A DNA stretch of 64,000 nt from contig NW_017265159.1 in assembly GCF_001638985.1 (NCBI RefSeq), positions 423,113-487,112 on the forward strand, given 5' to 3'. The DNA is from Phycomyces blakesleeanus NRRL 1555(-). Lineage: Eukaryota; Mucoromycota; Mucoromycetes; Mucorales; Phycomycetaceae. The position numbers and the translations under genes were made by a program. Below, one piece after another: positions 17,010-28,639 of the stretch (the stretch's first letter is position 1; each line of letters begins with the position of its first letter). The notes beneath the pieces were generated by a model. That model was not told the origin of the DNA. It searched no databases and saw only the letters and a list, made by a program, of their open reading frames with translations.

Positions 17010-18503
17010 AGATAATAGCCGAGCGGTTCTCTTTTTATATTAAAAAATAGCAAACTTATTAGATCTCTTTCATTATCCTTTTCTCTTTCTTTTTACTCCC
17101 TCATCATTTTTGTATTTAATATAAATATATACACATATCTTTTATCTTTTCTTCTTCTTCTACCACAACTACTTTAACGCTCAAACCGAGCTCCAATATT
17201 TAAGAAGAAGAAGAAAAAAGGGCTTTCTTTATCTGTAACAAATGTAAATGTGGACTCACGCCATGAAAAAAAACATTGGCCAGTTTTGTGTCACATCTTA
17301 ATTGCACCCTGTACGACTATTTGAGGAACAAGTATTTGTTTGACCGTACCACTTGCTTTCCAACGTGGCTTTGTGTAGTTAAGTACCAACATAGGGTTTG
17401 AAAAAGAAAGAAAGGGAAAAATACCTCTTTTGTACATAGAGATTGCTCATCAATGGATGAGAACAAATCCGGACTGGACCATTGGAGCCTTTCTTGGTTA
17501 TTACCCTAAGCCCAAAAATAATAACAACAATCTATGTGCCCTTACCACGGGGCTGGATTCCAAAACATGCCCTGAAATAACAGTAATAAAAGAATATATA
17601 TATTCTGAGAGTAACGCTTTTGTACAAGCGTTATGCTATAATGAATTTAAACCAAGCTTATATCCAGTCTATATGTCTCGTTCCGTTTCATTTTACCCTT
17701 GATTTACTAGAAGAAAAAGACAATATTCGGTCTAATATTCTTTTTAAACAAGTGTGTTAGCAAACTGATAGAATAACAAATCTTTCTTCCCTTTTGTTTT
17801 AGTAATATCAGGCTTATTTAATAGTCTTCTAGACTTTATTCAAAAGTAAGTAAATACAAATATATCGAATATCAATATGGTTAGTATTGTTTTAATACAA
17901 AGGCGCATATAGAATCTTTGTATTTTTTATTAAAAAAAATACAATTGTGTTATGCTCTTCGGTAAATCTTATTAAGCAGTATATATGGCATACTTTCTTT
18001 TGTGTTTTCAATAGCCTCCAATTGGTGTCGGACTCGACTCTCTGAAATGTTAGACAAACTATTGAACTCGAGTTTTGTTGACAGTGACAGGTGCAAAGAA
18101 CGAGAATGTATGCATATTAAATTGAATATTTCCCAATTATCTGCCGTTCAAAGTCAAAAGTACTAAGAAAATATATATTCCTCTAGAGACTTCAATATAT
18201 CCGACTCGTTACTTTACGTACAGGATTATTTTCTATATATTTTATTTGCTTTATGTATGTATATATCTACTCTTGTGGAGGCATATTTTTCCGTCCTCGT
18301 AATTAAAGCCTCTAGAATAAATTTGGATATAAATATATTATGTAATTAATGAACAAGTACTACAATGAAACAGTAAATATGTTTCATTTGGTTTATTATA
18401 ATGTTCTTTTAAAGACAGTATATGTTTAACAAGTCGAGATTTTTAAGATAAGAACTTCTTGTAAATACAATCAATTGTTGTAATTATCAATATATATATA
18501 TAC
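17010..18503. other. Intergenic, convergent 3' regions
   Basis: AT-rich DNA with no supported gene. A 90-codon frame at 17430-17702 has a moderately gene-like first half (first ATG near 17454) but no recognisable domain and an AT-biased tail. It is not called. Confidence 0.45.
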
Positions 18504-20827
18504 TTAATGAGACAAATCCATTCCGTCTTTATCGTGGGTTATTTCACCAGAGATTTTAAGTGTACTAGCTTCCAAAGTATCCAGGTTAACAAGTACAATC
18601 TGTCCAGTCTTTTGGAAAGATGGTACCAAAATAACACGCACTTTCTGACCATCATGTCCTAATAGTCCCGCATAGGGTAAATTACAAGATATTCATGACA
18701 CATATCCACATACTATCATATTCTTATTATTATTTTACCTTGGATATCGCTAGTCTCAAACTCTGGCTGATTTCCAATAAAATAAACATGTGGACACTCT
18801 TTTACTAGAAAGGAATCTTCACCTGCAAGAGGATAGCACCCTATCATAGAAATAAACGATAATGGTATATCTGAGCCTCCTTTTCTTTTTTCTGGACTAT
18901 TTTAAAGCTTACACAGTGTATCGGGTGCTGTTGGTGCGATGTGTTGCCAGAACAAAGTAAGCTCTGCCATTTTCAATCGGTTCTCATCATTAGAGTATCG
19001 ATAGATGTCATCCACATTCTGGCCTGATGTACCCAAAAAGCTAATAAAGAGAAATCCAACAAAGACGTCAATAATTTAAATACTAATACCAATGTAACAT
19101 ATTCATATTTACTTTACACCATCGATATCACAGCAATATGGATTTGTGACAGTGTTGAATGTGGAATGCATTTTGGCTTTACTAAACATGAATGGATGAA
19201 TCGGTTTTTGTGGTAAGTGAACTGCAGTTGGATCATTAGGTCCAGGCATCAGATCAATTTCGAGTGAAGAGCTGACATCGTCCAGAAAATCGTCGAGTAT
19301 ATCAATAGCCGATGAATTATAACGAGTTGCTTCGTATCCGTATTTTTGCTAAATAAATATTCAACGTATACATTAATAACCTTAATGATTATACCAAATT
19401 TCTTCGTACATATATATACATACACCTTTTTCTCCACTCTCGACTGCCTTTGCTTTACCAACTGAATTTCCTGCAATTATCAACCGAGTAATACACGCAC
19501 TAGATTGTTGGTTCTATAGATACATATTGTTTAGCAACTATATATATATATATATATAAACAAGGCAAATTATCCTTTACCTCTACACTTCCTAGTTCAC
19601 CAGAAAGAAATTCAGACAGCAGCTGGGTGTTCAACCCAAGAGCAGCCTCACTATCAATACTAAGGCCAGATAATATGGCGACATATTTATGACCTGTGCA
19701 TTATAATTAATCGCTTGCTCTGTATTCGAATATCATCTTGATAAATATGCGACACTCACCAGGTTTAGTTTGGGCTTTCAAGGGCCTTTGGGGAGAAAGT
19801 CCGGGAAGACAGGCATCAAAGATCTCAAATGCACCGGATGGTGTTTCTTTTCCTAACACAGCAATAACAGCACCTAACATCCAAGAAATAATTAAATATC
19901 GATAAATTATTTACTTAATAGATATACTCTACAAAAAAAACAAGTATTATATCTTACCCGACACAAGATGTTCCTTCTTGAGATGCTGGCCCGTAAGTTC
20001 TACTCGACCAGACTCATCTTCCAACGCAATAACATCATTCTCAGATCGATATTTTTCAGGTACAGAAGGATCAATAAGAGAGCTCTAAAACACATAGACA
20101 CACACGCGCACGCACATACACAGCCATTTCATTTAAGTCAAACAAGTAAATAGACAAACAAAGCAAATAGGCAAACAGACAAAAAAAAAGTATAAGAATA
20201 TTGAAATGTTTTTTTTTCTTATTCTTTTCAATGGAGCAATATACACATCTGGCTTCAATGCGTTGTAATACATCGAGGCTTGAGCACTCGGGAGAGAAAA
20301 ATAAAGTAAAAAAGTATATGAATACCTCTTCATTTAGGTCGCGAAGAACATTAGGCTTTGTTGACATTTCCATATAAATTGTGCCAATTATATAACACAG
20401 CTCTCCTGCAAGTACTTCTAATGCCTTTGGTACATAGACAGGCTTTTCTGCTCATTATAGTATCAACACCACATATATATGTATGTATTTTGATTTACAC
20501 GTTTATAGTGCCATTGAATTTCAATGGGAAAGAATGCTCAACTGACCTGGTAGGTATCCCCATCTTTCCTTGGCCTTTTCTACCAAAATAGGCCGTAATT
20601 GGACTAAGCGTGGGTAATACATTTCTGCATATTGTCGGTTAAATGATCTGTGATCGATCTCGTAACCTTTTGAAATCTCGGCTGGCTTATCAAATGTAGA
20701 AAGCTTTCGTTGTAATGTATCGCCAGAAGCGTTACTAGCATGTTGAAAAACAAGATAAATAAAGAAGAGCTATATTGATGCAGAAATCTAAAAAAACATA
20801 CGCCATTGATGTAGATGAGTTTGCCAT
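18504..20827 (-). CDS. POLD2: DNA polymerase delta small subunit (POLD2/Cdc1/Pol31)
   Basis: Eleven predicted exons: 20827-20802, 20734-20547, 20447-20326, 20084-19958, 19873-19760, 19693-19581, 19513-19424, 19348-19113, 19040-18913, 18840-18739, 18658-18504. They join in consistent phases to 466 aa, close to human POLD2 (469 aa). Family landmarks: [10 protein letters not shown] near the N-terminus, [10 protein letters not shown] in the OB-fold, [10 protein letters not shown] of the inactive phosphoesterase domain, then [14 protein letters not shown], the hallmark, and the C-terminal [11 protein letters not shown]. The subunit bridges the catalytic and accessory subunits of the replicative polymerase in the nucleus. 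The start is MANSSTSMA, the only ATG-led frame that fits exon 2. In the conserved LGCYP segment the predicted splice gives Trp for Gly. The gene is divergent from the DHHC gene, and ACGCGT boxes lie between them. Confidence 0.95.
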
Positions 20828-21138
20828 GTGGATCTGTATGATTCATCGGATCTGCGACGCGATCATTATGTTTATAAACCTTGTCACGCGTATGTACCAG
20901 TTGGACGCGTTTGTGACGTCGAAGTAATGTGGGGAAAGAGGGAAGTTAAGAGATGTAGAGAGGGGGGAGAGGGGAGGGGGGGGGGCCAGGACGAGAATTA
21001 AAGAAAAAGAACAATGCCAAGCCCTTTAATCAACCCCTTCCTAAATAAGTTTGGGCATTATTCTTCATTGAAACTTTTCTTTTTTCTTTTTTCTTCTCTT
21101 TTTATACACTATTATTGTATTCATTCTCTGCTGAGAAC
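20828..21138. promoter_or_regulatory. Divergent POLD2/DHHC promoter with ACGCGT (MCB) boxes
   Basis: The 311-base gap contains two exact MluI cell-cycle boxes (ACGCGT at 20886-20891 and 20905-20910) and a near match GACGCGA (20856-20862). TGACGTC follows at 20913-20919, along with a G-rich tract (20957-20986) and a TTTTCT tract (21074-21102). ACGCGT is the MBF (Mbp1-Swi6) site that drives G1/S transcription of replication genes in fungi. All boxes lie 30-90 bases from the POLD2 start codon, which fits S-phase control of POLD2. Confidence 0.6.
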
Positions 21139-23068
21139 ATGAGAGTGTGTTGTTGTTCCTCACTTGAAACATGTCAGCGATCGCTTATGCGGGCTGTGAA
21201 TGCATCCCCTGTTGTCTTACTCATCCTGATCTTCGGATGGTGTTACTGGGCTTATATATTTCGGTTGTGCTGGAGCTTGATTGCTGATAGGCGCATTGCT
21301 CAAGGTGGATTGTCGTTACGAATCCATGTGCATATATACATTAATAATAAACACACAATGAACACCCCACTCACTTTTGCTTTCATTTTTGCTTTCACTG
21401 TCCTGGTTTCTATTTGATAACTGGATTAATTGACTCTATTTTTTTTTCTCGTAGGTATTCTCTATATTATCTTCTTTCAGCCTATCTATATACTATGTAT
21501 TTGGAGTTTCTGGAAGATTACCCGAACCTCTCCCGGATATTCTAACGATGTAAATATCCAAGTCTTATCTTGTGTTGTCTCGTCTTGTTCATAGAGAGAG
21601 AAAAAGAAGGAATAAAGTAAAATAAAGTAAAGTAAAGGGCTAACACTATTGTGTATCTATATACATATTCAATTAAATAGAATAGCAAACGATATGATGA
21701 TAGGGATGAGGAGAGTCCAGAGGATATTTATGATGCAAATGAAGATATGCAACTGTTGAATCATCAGATGGATGATGAAGAGGGAGAAAGAGATAAAGCA
21801 GGGGAACCTTCGGTGGCAATTCTTAATGTGGAAGCCTCAGAATCAACTACCAGTCTAAACCGTACATTGACTTCCAAACGAACTCCAGTATACAGAACGA
21901 CTGGTATACCTATAACTGTAAAGAGATGTGGCGAAACTAGATTTTGCAAGAAATGCCAACTACATAAATTTGACCGAAGCCATCATTGCAGGATATGCAA
22001 GCGGTAAACGCATTTATATAATACTTGTAAATAGTATAAGACTCCAACTACTATAAAAAAAGGCGATAGGCATGCTGACCATTCGGTAATATTATTAGAT
22101 GTGTCCTTAAAATGGATCAGTAAGTATCTTGTTCAAGAAATGAAAAGATATCAAGGCTGTAATTTTTAGTAACTAGTGAATGTATAATTACCAACCAACT
22201 CCTTACCTTTTGATCAGTCACTGTCCTTGGTAAGTCAAGGCAATAAAGAAACGTATCACCTTGGCTAAGATTAACCACATAATATCTTCTGCAGGGTGAA
22301 TAATTGTGTAGGGTTTCGAAACTATAAATTCTTTTACAATTTCTTGGTCTACGCATCTCTTCTATGTATCTTTATCTTTAGCACGACCCTTCCACCGACC
22401 ATCCGAATACTCAATCAACCTTTGGTAAGCAAATTTATATAAAAATTAGTGTTTTTTTTCTGGTGTTGTGGTTAGCAAAATTATATCAACTTAATTGTGC
22501 TCTCTTTGATATTCTAGAGTATATTTGGGCTTGATTTCAATTGGATCCTTTTATTATTTGTGTCTGTAATTTTTGGAATCTTCCTTATTCCATTCACTCT
22601 CTTCCACACACGCCAACTCTTCAAGAACAGAACAACAATCGAATTCTATGAAAAAGCAAATTTCAGACTCGGGCGAAACAGAGGTCGACATGATGTGATG
22701 CGTAGCAGATATTTTAACCCTTGGGATCTTGGAACCAGGTATAATCAGCTCTACAAAAATAATTCTATCCTACTTGAGTTTCTCTAACAGTAATTATACC
22801 TCAAAGAGGAAACATTGAGCAAGTATTAGGGTCTAACTGGATGGCATTCCTTTTGCCTATTGGACAACCGTACGTTATTACATGTTGTTACTATTATAAT
22901 TATTTTAAGAGAAAGAGAAACAGAAAATAAGTATTTAAATTAGCACCTAAGCTTGGTTCTCTAAACAATTTAGTAACAAAAAAAAATAGGAAAGGAAATG
23001 GACATCAATTCCCAATTAACAAATACGCATACGATACATTGGATACTGAGGGAGATGATGATTTCTAG
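21139..23068 (+). CDS. DHHC protein S-acyltransferase (Pfa3/ZDHHC15-like)
   Basis: Nine predicted exons: 21139-21304, 21455-21549, 21681-22003, 22099-22119, 22218-22229, 22295-22424, 22518-22738, 22807-22869, 22990-23068, giving 369 aa. Two N-terminal membrane segments come first, then an acidic loop. The cysteine-rich domain (TRFCKKCQLHKFDRSHHCRICKR, then CVLKMDHHCPWVNNC) carries the catalytic DHHC Cys, and two further membrane segments follow. TTxE-type NRTTIE and NPWDLG motifs after the last segment are typical of the family. The enzyme palmitoylates membrane-protein cysteines in the Golgi, vacuole or plasma membrane. A 21-nt and a 12-nt micro-exon encode the DHHC core; both are required to restore the motif. 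The start MRVCCCSSLE is the first ATG and is itself Cys-rich. Confidence 0.92.
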
Positions 23069-24576
23069 ACCGGGTTAGTTGGAGCAAACTACTATTTTTT
23101 TCTATCTTATCGATTGCGCATATAAGAACTCAAAACCTTGAACGAAAATAATAATAATAATAATAATAATAATACGCCCTACGATATTTATGAGTTTATT
23201 CCCGTGTTCAATCCTATTTTGTGAATAAATAGATGTAGATTTTATATAGTTTGTTAATATTAATACAGCTACAGGTAGACTATATCTGTTTTAAAAGCAA
23301 AAGTCAGCATGGGTATGGTTTTTAATGTATGCTTCTGTCTAGTGTATATTCTAAAAGAAAAAGTTGGTATAGTCAAATGAATGCTATACTGTATTATTGG
23401 TATTATTGGTATTTTTATTATTAATTTGTACAGCGAACCGCATATTCAATACGTCTCTTTTCCCTGGCAATTTCAAATATAGTTGTATATGCTGATATAT
23501 TTTCAGTTCCACCTTTATAGTTTCTTTAAAATGACAAACCCAGCTGTTTACATGTGCAGTTGTAGATCTTTGCCGGGGATATGGCAGAACAAGGGTAAAA
23601 ATGAAAACAAACGGAGCAATAAAGTAATTACGCGTAGTTTTGGCTTAGCTGACGGGTCCTTTATTTAACATACTTCTTAATATTAATTGTAATTATAATA
23701 AAACGTTGCAATGTGTCAATATCAATCCATCAGATATTATTATTGTTCCAAGCCCTAAATCTCTTTTGTAGTACATGCTTGGTAATCAGAAACTCGATTT
23801 CGGCTATGTATTTATGAAAGCTTTCTGTATGCTAATCAAGATTGGGTATATTAGGAATAGATATTGCTCGACACTATACATATTTATTTATGTATATATT
23901 TATAATTGCATAAGGCTCCAAGAACCAACACACGCAAAAGCACAAGCACAAAGCAATAACTACTTTTTCTCACTTATAAATATTTAATCAAACATTACAC
24001 TACAAGAAAATAATATGGTAAAAGAACAGTAAATTGAAACATAAAAAGGAGTGGACCAAAGTTTTACCAAAATACCACCAAAACCTATTCCCAAGAACCT
24101 AATAAAATAAAAAAGTATACCTTTAAAACGTTTCAGGTACTTTTATTATTGTTAACTTATGAAAGTTAAATTTATAGTCCATACAAAGCTTTTAGTATAT
24201 TATATAATAACATAAGTCATACCAAAGATGATATTTAAAAGGTGTATTATTATGTTTTGGTTGTTTTTGGAGGTACTTTGTCCAGATATTACACTACAAT
24301 TTGCTTCGCACATCTTTCAATCTATACAATTAGACCATCTTCAACAATACCTCCTTTAAAAAAATTGTTTTATTCGATACACTCTGGCTGTCATATTTAT
24401 AGTGTGGACTCACCCGTTTAACTTTAGTCAAGTATACTCTTAATGAATATATTATGTAAAACCAATGATATTATAATAATAATGTTGACTCAAGATAAAT
24501 TGAATATAAATATGTTTGATGTTTTTCAATGTTCTATTTGTGTGTCTGTGTTTGTGTAACTAGGTTATTATTTTCT
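23069..24576. other. Intergenic, convergent 3' regions
   Basis: AT-rich with an (AAT)n microsatellite at 23147-23174 and an imperfect inverted-repeat element near 24052-24284. No supported coding sequence. Confidence 0.5.
24052..24284. mobile_element. Degraded inverted-repeat element, about 233 bp
   Basis: The left arm starts tggaccaaag and runs to about 24126. Its reverse complement aligns imperfectly, with several gaps, to 24232-24284, which ends ctttgtcca. Both arms include a tttaaaaggt-like block and a tttggwggta-like block in the matching order. No coding sequence lies inside. An old MITE is the simplest reading. Confidence 0.35.
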
Positions 24577-25976
24577 CTACCATCTAATGACTGGTTCAGG
24601 AGGAAATGTCTCTTTGTGGTTGTGATTAAATATAGCATTCCATAATGGTTGGAGTTGTTCGGGAAGCTTCCATGGGTTCTCTGGATGAAGCCATAATCGT
24701 AATAAATGACGCCTTAAAACATATATATATATACAAAAAAACCATATGAGTTTTTCTAACCACAAAACAATCGTTTTTGGATAAAGTTATTATTTTTTGA
24801 CAGCATACCGATTAACCGTACTGTCTATAAACCCTTCTCTAGCGTGAAATATTGATAGATTTGATATGTATTGAATATCCCCTTTCTTAAACTCGATATC
24901 CAAATGGTTTTTTTCTGAAATGTAGTGGAGAGCATCCAGTGCCTCTGCTTGTGCTTCGGTAATTGGAGGAATACTTTCACTTCTAGGCTTACACCCAAAC
25001 CCTGTGAATTTACGACGAGCATATTGAATAATCAAGTGGTTATCTTCGTAGTAAAGAAGAGGTCGTTTATAGCACATGTGTTCGTTAATATCACTAAGAC
25101 TTTATTGTGAGTTGGATTTTTCTTTTTCTTTTTCTTAAGCAATTCTTTATTTATTTATCTATTTTACTTCGCCTACTGAAAATAATTACCTCTGAAATGT
25201 CCATGGTTCGGACAGTGTATGGATAAGATCAGGTCTTGTTGATGCCAACTTGTTGTAAACTGTCCAACTTGAAGCGATCTTTGATTTTCCACCTAATTCG
25301 GCCACTCCGATGGCAAAAAGGGAAATGATATCTCCAGCATCTGTGTGATAAACTTGGTGGTCATTGGTGTATGATGGAGCAAGAATTGTATCGATGCCTC
25401 TTTCTGGAGCCATGTCTTTAATATGATCTGTGCCAAAGTTTATTAGGATTCTCGTCTTGGATATCTTTCCTTTTTTTCGGTATTGTACCTACACAATACA
25501 TGTGCACCTTGTAGACCTCTTCTACCAACATAAGAAGATATTCCTGCATAAGCAATTATTTGCTGGTGGCGCGTATACTTTTCTGGGTCCAGGCCACGGA
25601 GGATCAAGAATCCACGGCCATCAACCACATCTTCGTGGATCAATTTCTTGATTGTTGGTCCAAGAAAACACAGGGGGAAAGTATCCTGATTGATATCAAA
25701 CAGAGGCCTTTTGGTTTTTTCGAATGCTAGTATTGCTATATGTATCTCTTGTAGTTCATCTTTGGACATTGTGTAGATCCATTGGCCTTCTTTGCCTTCA
25801 TAATCACTTCCTGTCCAAACCTTTGGACCATATAGCCTTTTTGGGAACTTTGCTGGTAAATCGGTCGGCAGAATTTCTTTTTCCAAACGATGGGCAGTTC
25901 TTGCCTTCCATTTTTTGTAGTTTGGAAGATATGTGATGTCTGGCTGGCTGTTGTTCTTTAGCTGAACTGTTGGCAT
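24577..25976 (-). CDS. TauD/TfdA-type Fe(II)/2-oxoglutarate dioxygenase
   Basis: Predicted exons 25976-25493, 25427-25190, 25093-24809 and 24712-24577 give 380 aa. The iron-binding facial triad is visible as HTDAGD (His189, Asp191) and the distal His in IFHAREGF (about 324). The downstream Arg that binds 2-oxoglutarate lies in RRHLLRLWL (about 337-341). Fungal-type blocks SSWTVYNKLA and RPDLI are also present. Family members oxidise taurine, alkyl sulfonates or other small substrates with release of CO2; the substrate cannot be read from sequence. No signal peptide is seen, so the protein is probably cytosolic. The first intron uses GTAGGT, not the nearby GTACAA, because only that choice restores the conserved HIKDM segment. 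Confidence 0.9.
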
Positions 25977-27606
25977 AATATAAACGGAGTAATATATATA
26001 AAAATATGGTTTTTAATTGAGATGACTAGGTTTAGCTTTCTTTTTTCTCCTAGTAACTTTTTTTAAGAAAAGCACGCACACACAAGGCAAATTAAATATC
26101 AAAATGCGTATAGAATCATAAAGAATAGAATAAATTATATAGAAAGCAATACGTCTGGCGTGACAAAATTTGTAATGTGGATTTGATGTGTATTATATCT
26201 ATTGTTGTATGAGGAGGACAAAAAGAATAATACTCGAATGATGTTGAGGCTTTTTTTTTATATAACAGATCACCTACAGATGTTCTGTCTCTTCTGCTTT
26301 CCTATATCTGTCTTTGGTCTTTCTTTATCTCTGTTCGATTACACAGCATCTCAAGAAGACCGTATATTACACGAACCAACCAGAGTTAAACCTTTTGCCT
26401 ATTCAGAACAAGTAAACTGAGCACATATTGCCCCACATTAAAAATTAGATTGTATACTACCATGCTATGTACCCAGACTTTGATCCCAGTTCAAATTAAG
26501 GCAAAGTGCCCTCACAGTATCAACCAATAATCAAAAACAGAAAAAAAATTAAGGAAAATATCTTTGAGGTTGGAAGATAATATTTTAGTCGAATGCAACT
26601 AGATAATTATCTCTTTAGAGTATCTTTTTGACATTGATCAGTACAACCACACTTTGTAACACTGGTTCAATAAGCTTTGCTTCTTCCTTTTTCTAAGTTA
26701 TACAATTATTGTACTCTGTCGTATTGTTCTTTTGAATAACCTTTTTTTGTTTGTTTCAAGTATATAATAAGAATATATTTCTCAATAATTGAATATTTTA
26801 TCCTAGGATTTTTCTATATGACTCAATAGATTGGTCAAGCTTAAAGGGTTTGGCTTCTACTAATAGTTTGTTTATTTTAAAGGAAGAAAGAAAGAAAGAA
26901 ATATTTAAGCAAGACTGGATAGGATAAAGAGAGCCCTGGAGTGTACATATTGAAAAATATATATCGCATTCTATACAAGGTCTTTTGTTAATAAATTAAG
27001 TGCTTGAATAACCATTGTACATTTATATTGATTGGTAAGTTTCTCCTTATTTCTTTTACCATCAGAGTATTTGTGAAGAATGGGGTATTCAATTATTACT
27101 TTCGAACAAAATTGGGAGATCAATTTGAGAATAATACTATTTGCCTATGGCCACTCTTCTCAAGGTATTCAATAGTCACTTATTGTATTATTAAATAGTA
27201 AAGTTGCCACACCATAGATACAATTACTTAGTTGCTATATATCTATATATCTATCTATATGTACATTTTAATTATGCTCAAAAGACTGTACAACTTATTT
27301 CTTTTTCTTTTTTTTTTTTCAACCAGCTTAATTAAACCATACTTGACTATTGAATATACACCAGTTTATGTAGTCACTTGGTAAAACAATAGAACAAGGG
27401 TGCAAAACCATGAGATTCTTTTCTTAAGTTCAAATAACAGCAACAACAACAAATAGCAAAGTAACTGTATATTGATTTTATGCTATTCTATTTTATTTTT
27501 TATATTATTTTATATTTAAATATATATTTAATATATATTTAATATATATTTAATTTTTTTTATTTTTTTATTTCTCATTCCTTATATTATCTTTTTTTTT
27601 TTACGA
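25977..27606. other. Intergenic, divergent promoters
   Basis: AT-rich DNA between two divergent genes. Near the plus-strand start, T- and A-rich tracts with a ttaatatatattta triple repeat (about 27520-27552) precede the ATG at 27607. A 72-codon frame at 26202 has no features. Confidence 0.45.
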
Positions 27607-28016
27607 ATGCAGCCTTTTGTATCTCGGATCGCTTTACAGACTCGTCGTACCTTTTCAGCATCGACCATTAGTTTGGCTGCACGCGGCTCATTCAAGGATG
27701 CTCTTCCTCATCCACCAACAAATATTGTCAACAAGGCCATTGCTGCTGAATCTAATCCAGACGCCATTCCTGGTTCGACATTAGCTTCATTCAACAATAT
27801 GTTTGCACGCGGCCCAAACGTTGGCCCAGAGGTCATTACAAAGTTTGGCTTTGTCCTGTCTAATAATGCAAAGGTCGAAGAACCAATGATCTTACTAAAT
27901 GGTTCTGCATTCTTGTGGAGAGTACCTCAAGAAACAGATGTATTACCAATGCAAAACTGGGATCTTGACGTTTTCAAGATCTTTGAGGTAGTTACACCTA
28001 AACCAGGTATATATAA

Positions 28017-28050
<34 letters not shown>

Positions 28051-28402
28051 TTATGGGCAGCCAAATAAATTCAATTGCTGTTGTTGGGCTGGTTTGGTTT
28101 GGTGTGTAGAATTGATTATGTTTGGAACTGGCAAGCACTTTGCACCCATGCCAGCCAAGGTTCGACAATACTTTTATAAGCTTGGTATTCAGGTGGATGT
28201 TATGAACACAGTAAGTTACAATTATAACAATCATAATAGATCTGTGTACTCATCTTTGTATATCTATATCTTGGAACAAACAAACAAAAAACCCCCCGAT
28301 TGCCTTTAGAAAAACGCTGCAGCAACATATAATGTATTAGCAGAAGAAGGAAGACGTGTGGCAGCTGCTTTGTTGCCCCTTGGCCGACGCGATCAGAAAT
28401 GA
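27607..28402 (+). CDS. NDUFAF3: NDUFAF3-type mitochondrial complex I assembly factor (DUF498/Mth938 domain)
   Basis: Predicted exons 27607-28006, 28110-28210 and 28310-28402 give 197 aa. The N-terminus is rich in Arg, Ser and Thr with no acidic residue in the first 25, a good mitochondrial presequence. The rest matches the Mth938-like fold: the GFVLSNN and EEPMILLNG blocks, then ELIMFGTGKHFAPMP (the family's VGTG block), LGIQVDVMNTKNAAATYNVL and EEGRRVAAALLP. Human NDUFAF3 works with NDUFAF4 in early assembly of the complex I Q-module. Presence of this gene implies the fungus keeps respiratory complex I. Intron 1 contains a (TA)n(TG)n microsatellite right after its donor. Confidence 0.9.
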
Positions 28403-28639
28403 TAGTAAATAATGATAATGATAATAATAATAATATTTTGTAATTTGTGATTTTTGACATTTGTATGATATAGCTGTGTGTACTAGCACTAGTACTAGTA
28501 CAGTTCTATTTGGCTTTCTATTATTCAGAGTATATACATAATTCCTACTCTTCTGTTTCTGATGTTGTCGTTAAGATGACAAGGATGAGGATGAGGATGA
28601 GGATGAGGATAAGGATGATGATTATGGTTTTGATAATAA

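Noticed and set aside
17430..17702. 90-codon plus-strand frame with a partly gene-like sequence
   Set aside because: The first ATG lies inside, no domain or splice context was found, and the 3' half is low in coding character. It could be a relic but is not supported.
20071..20373. 100-codon minus-strand frame [16 protein letters not shown]...
   Set aside because: It is POLD2 exon 3 read through into the intron; the real exon stops at the GTATTC donor at 20325.
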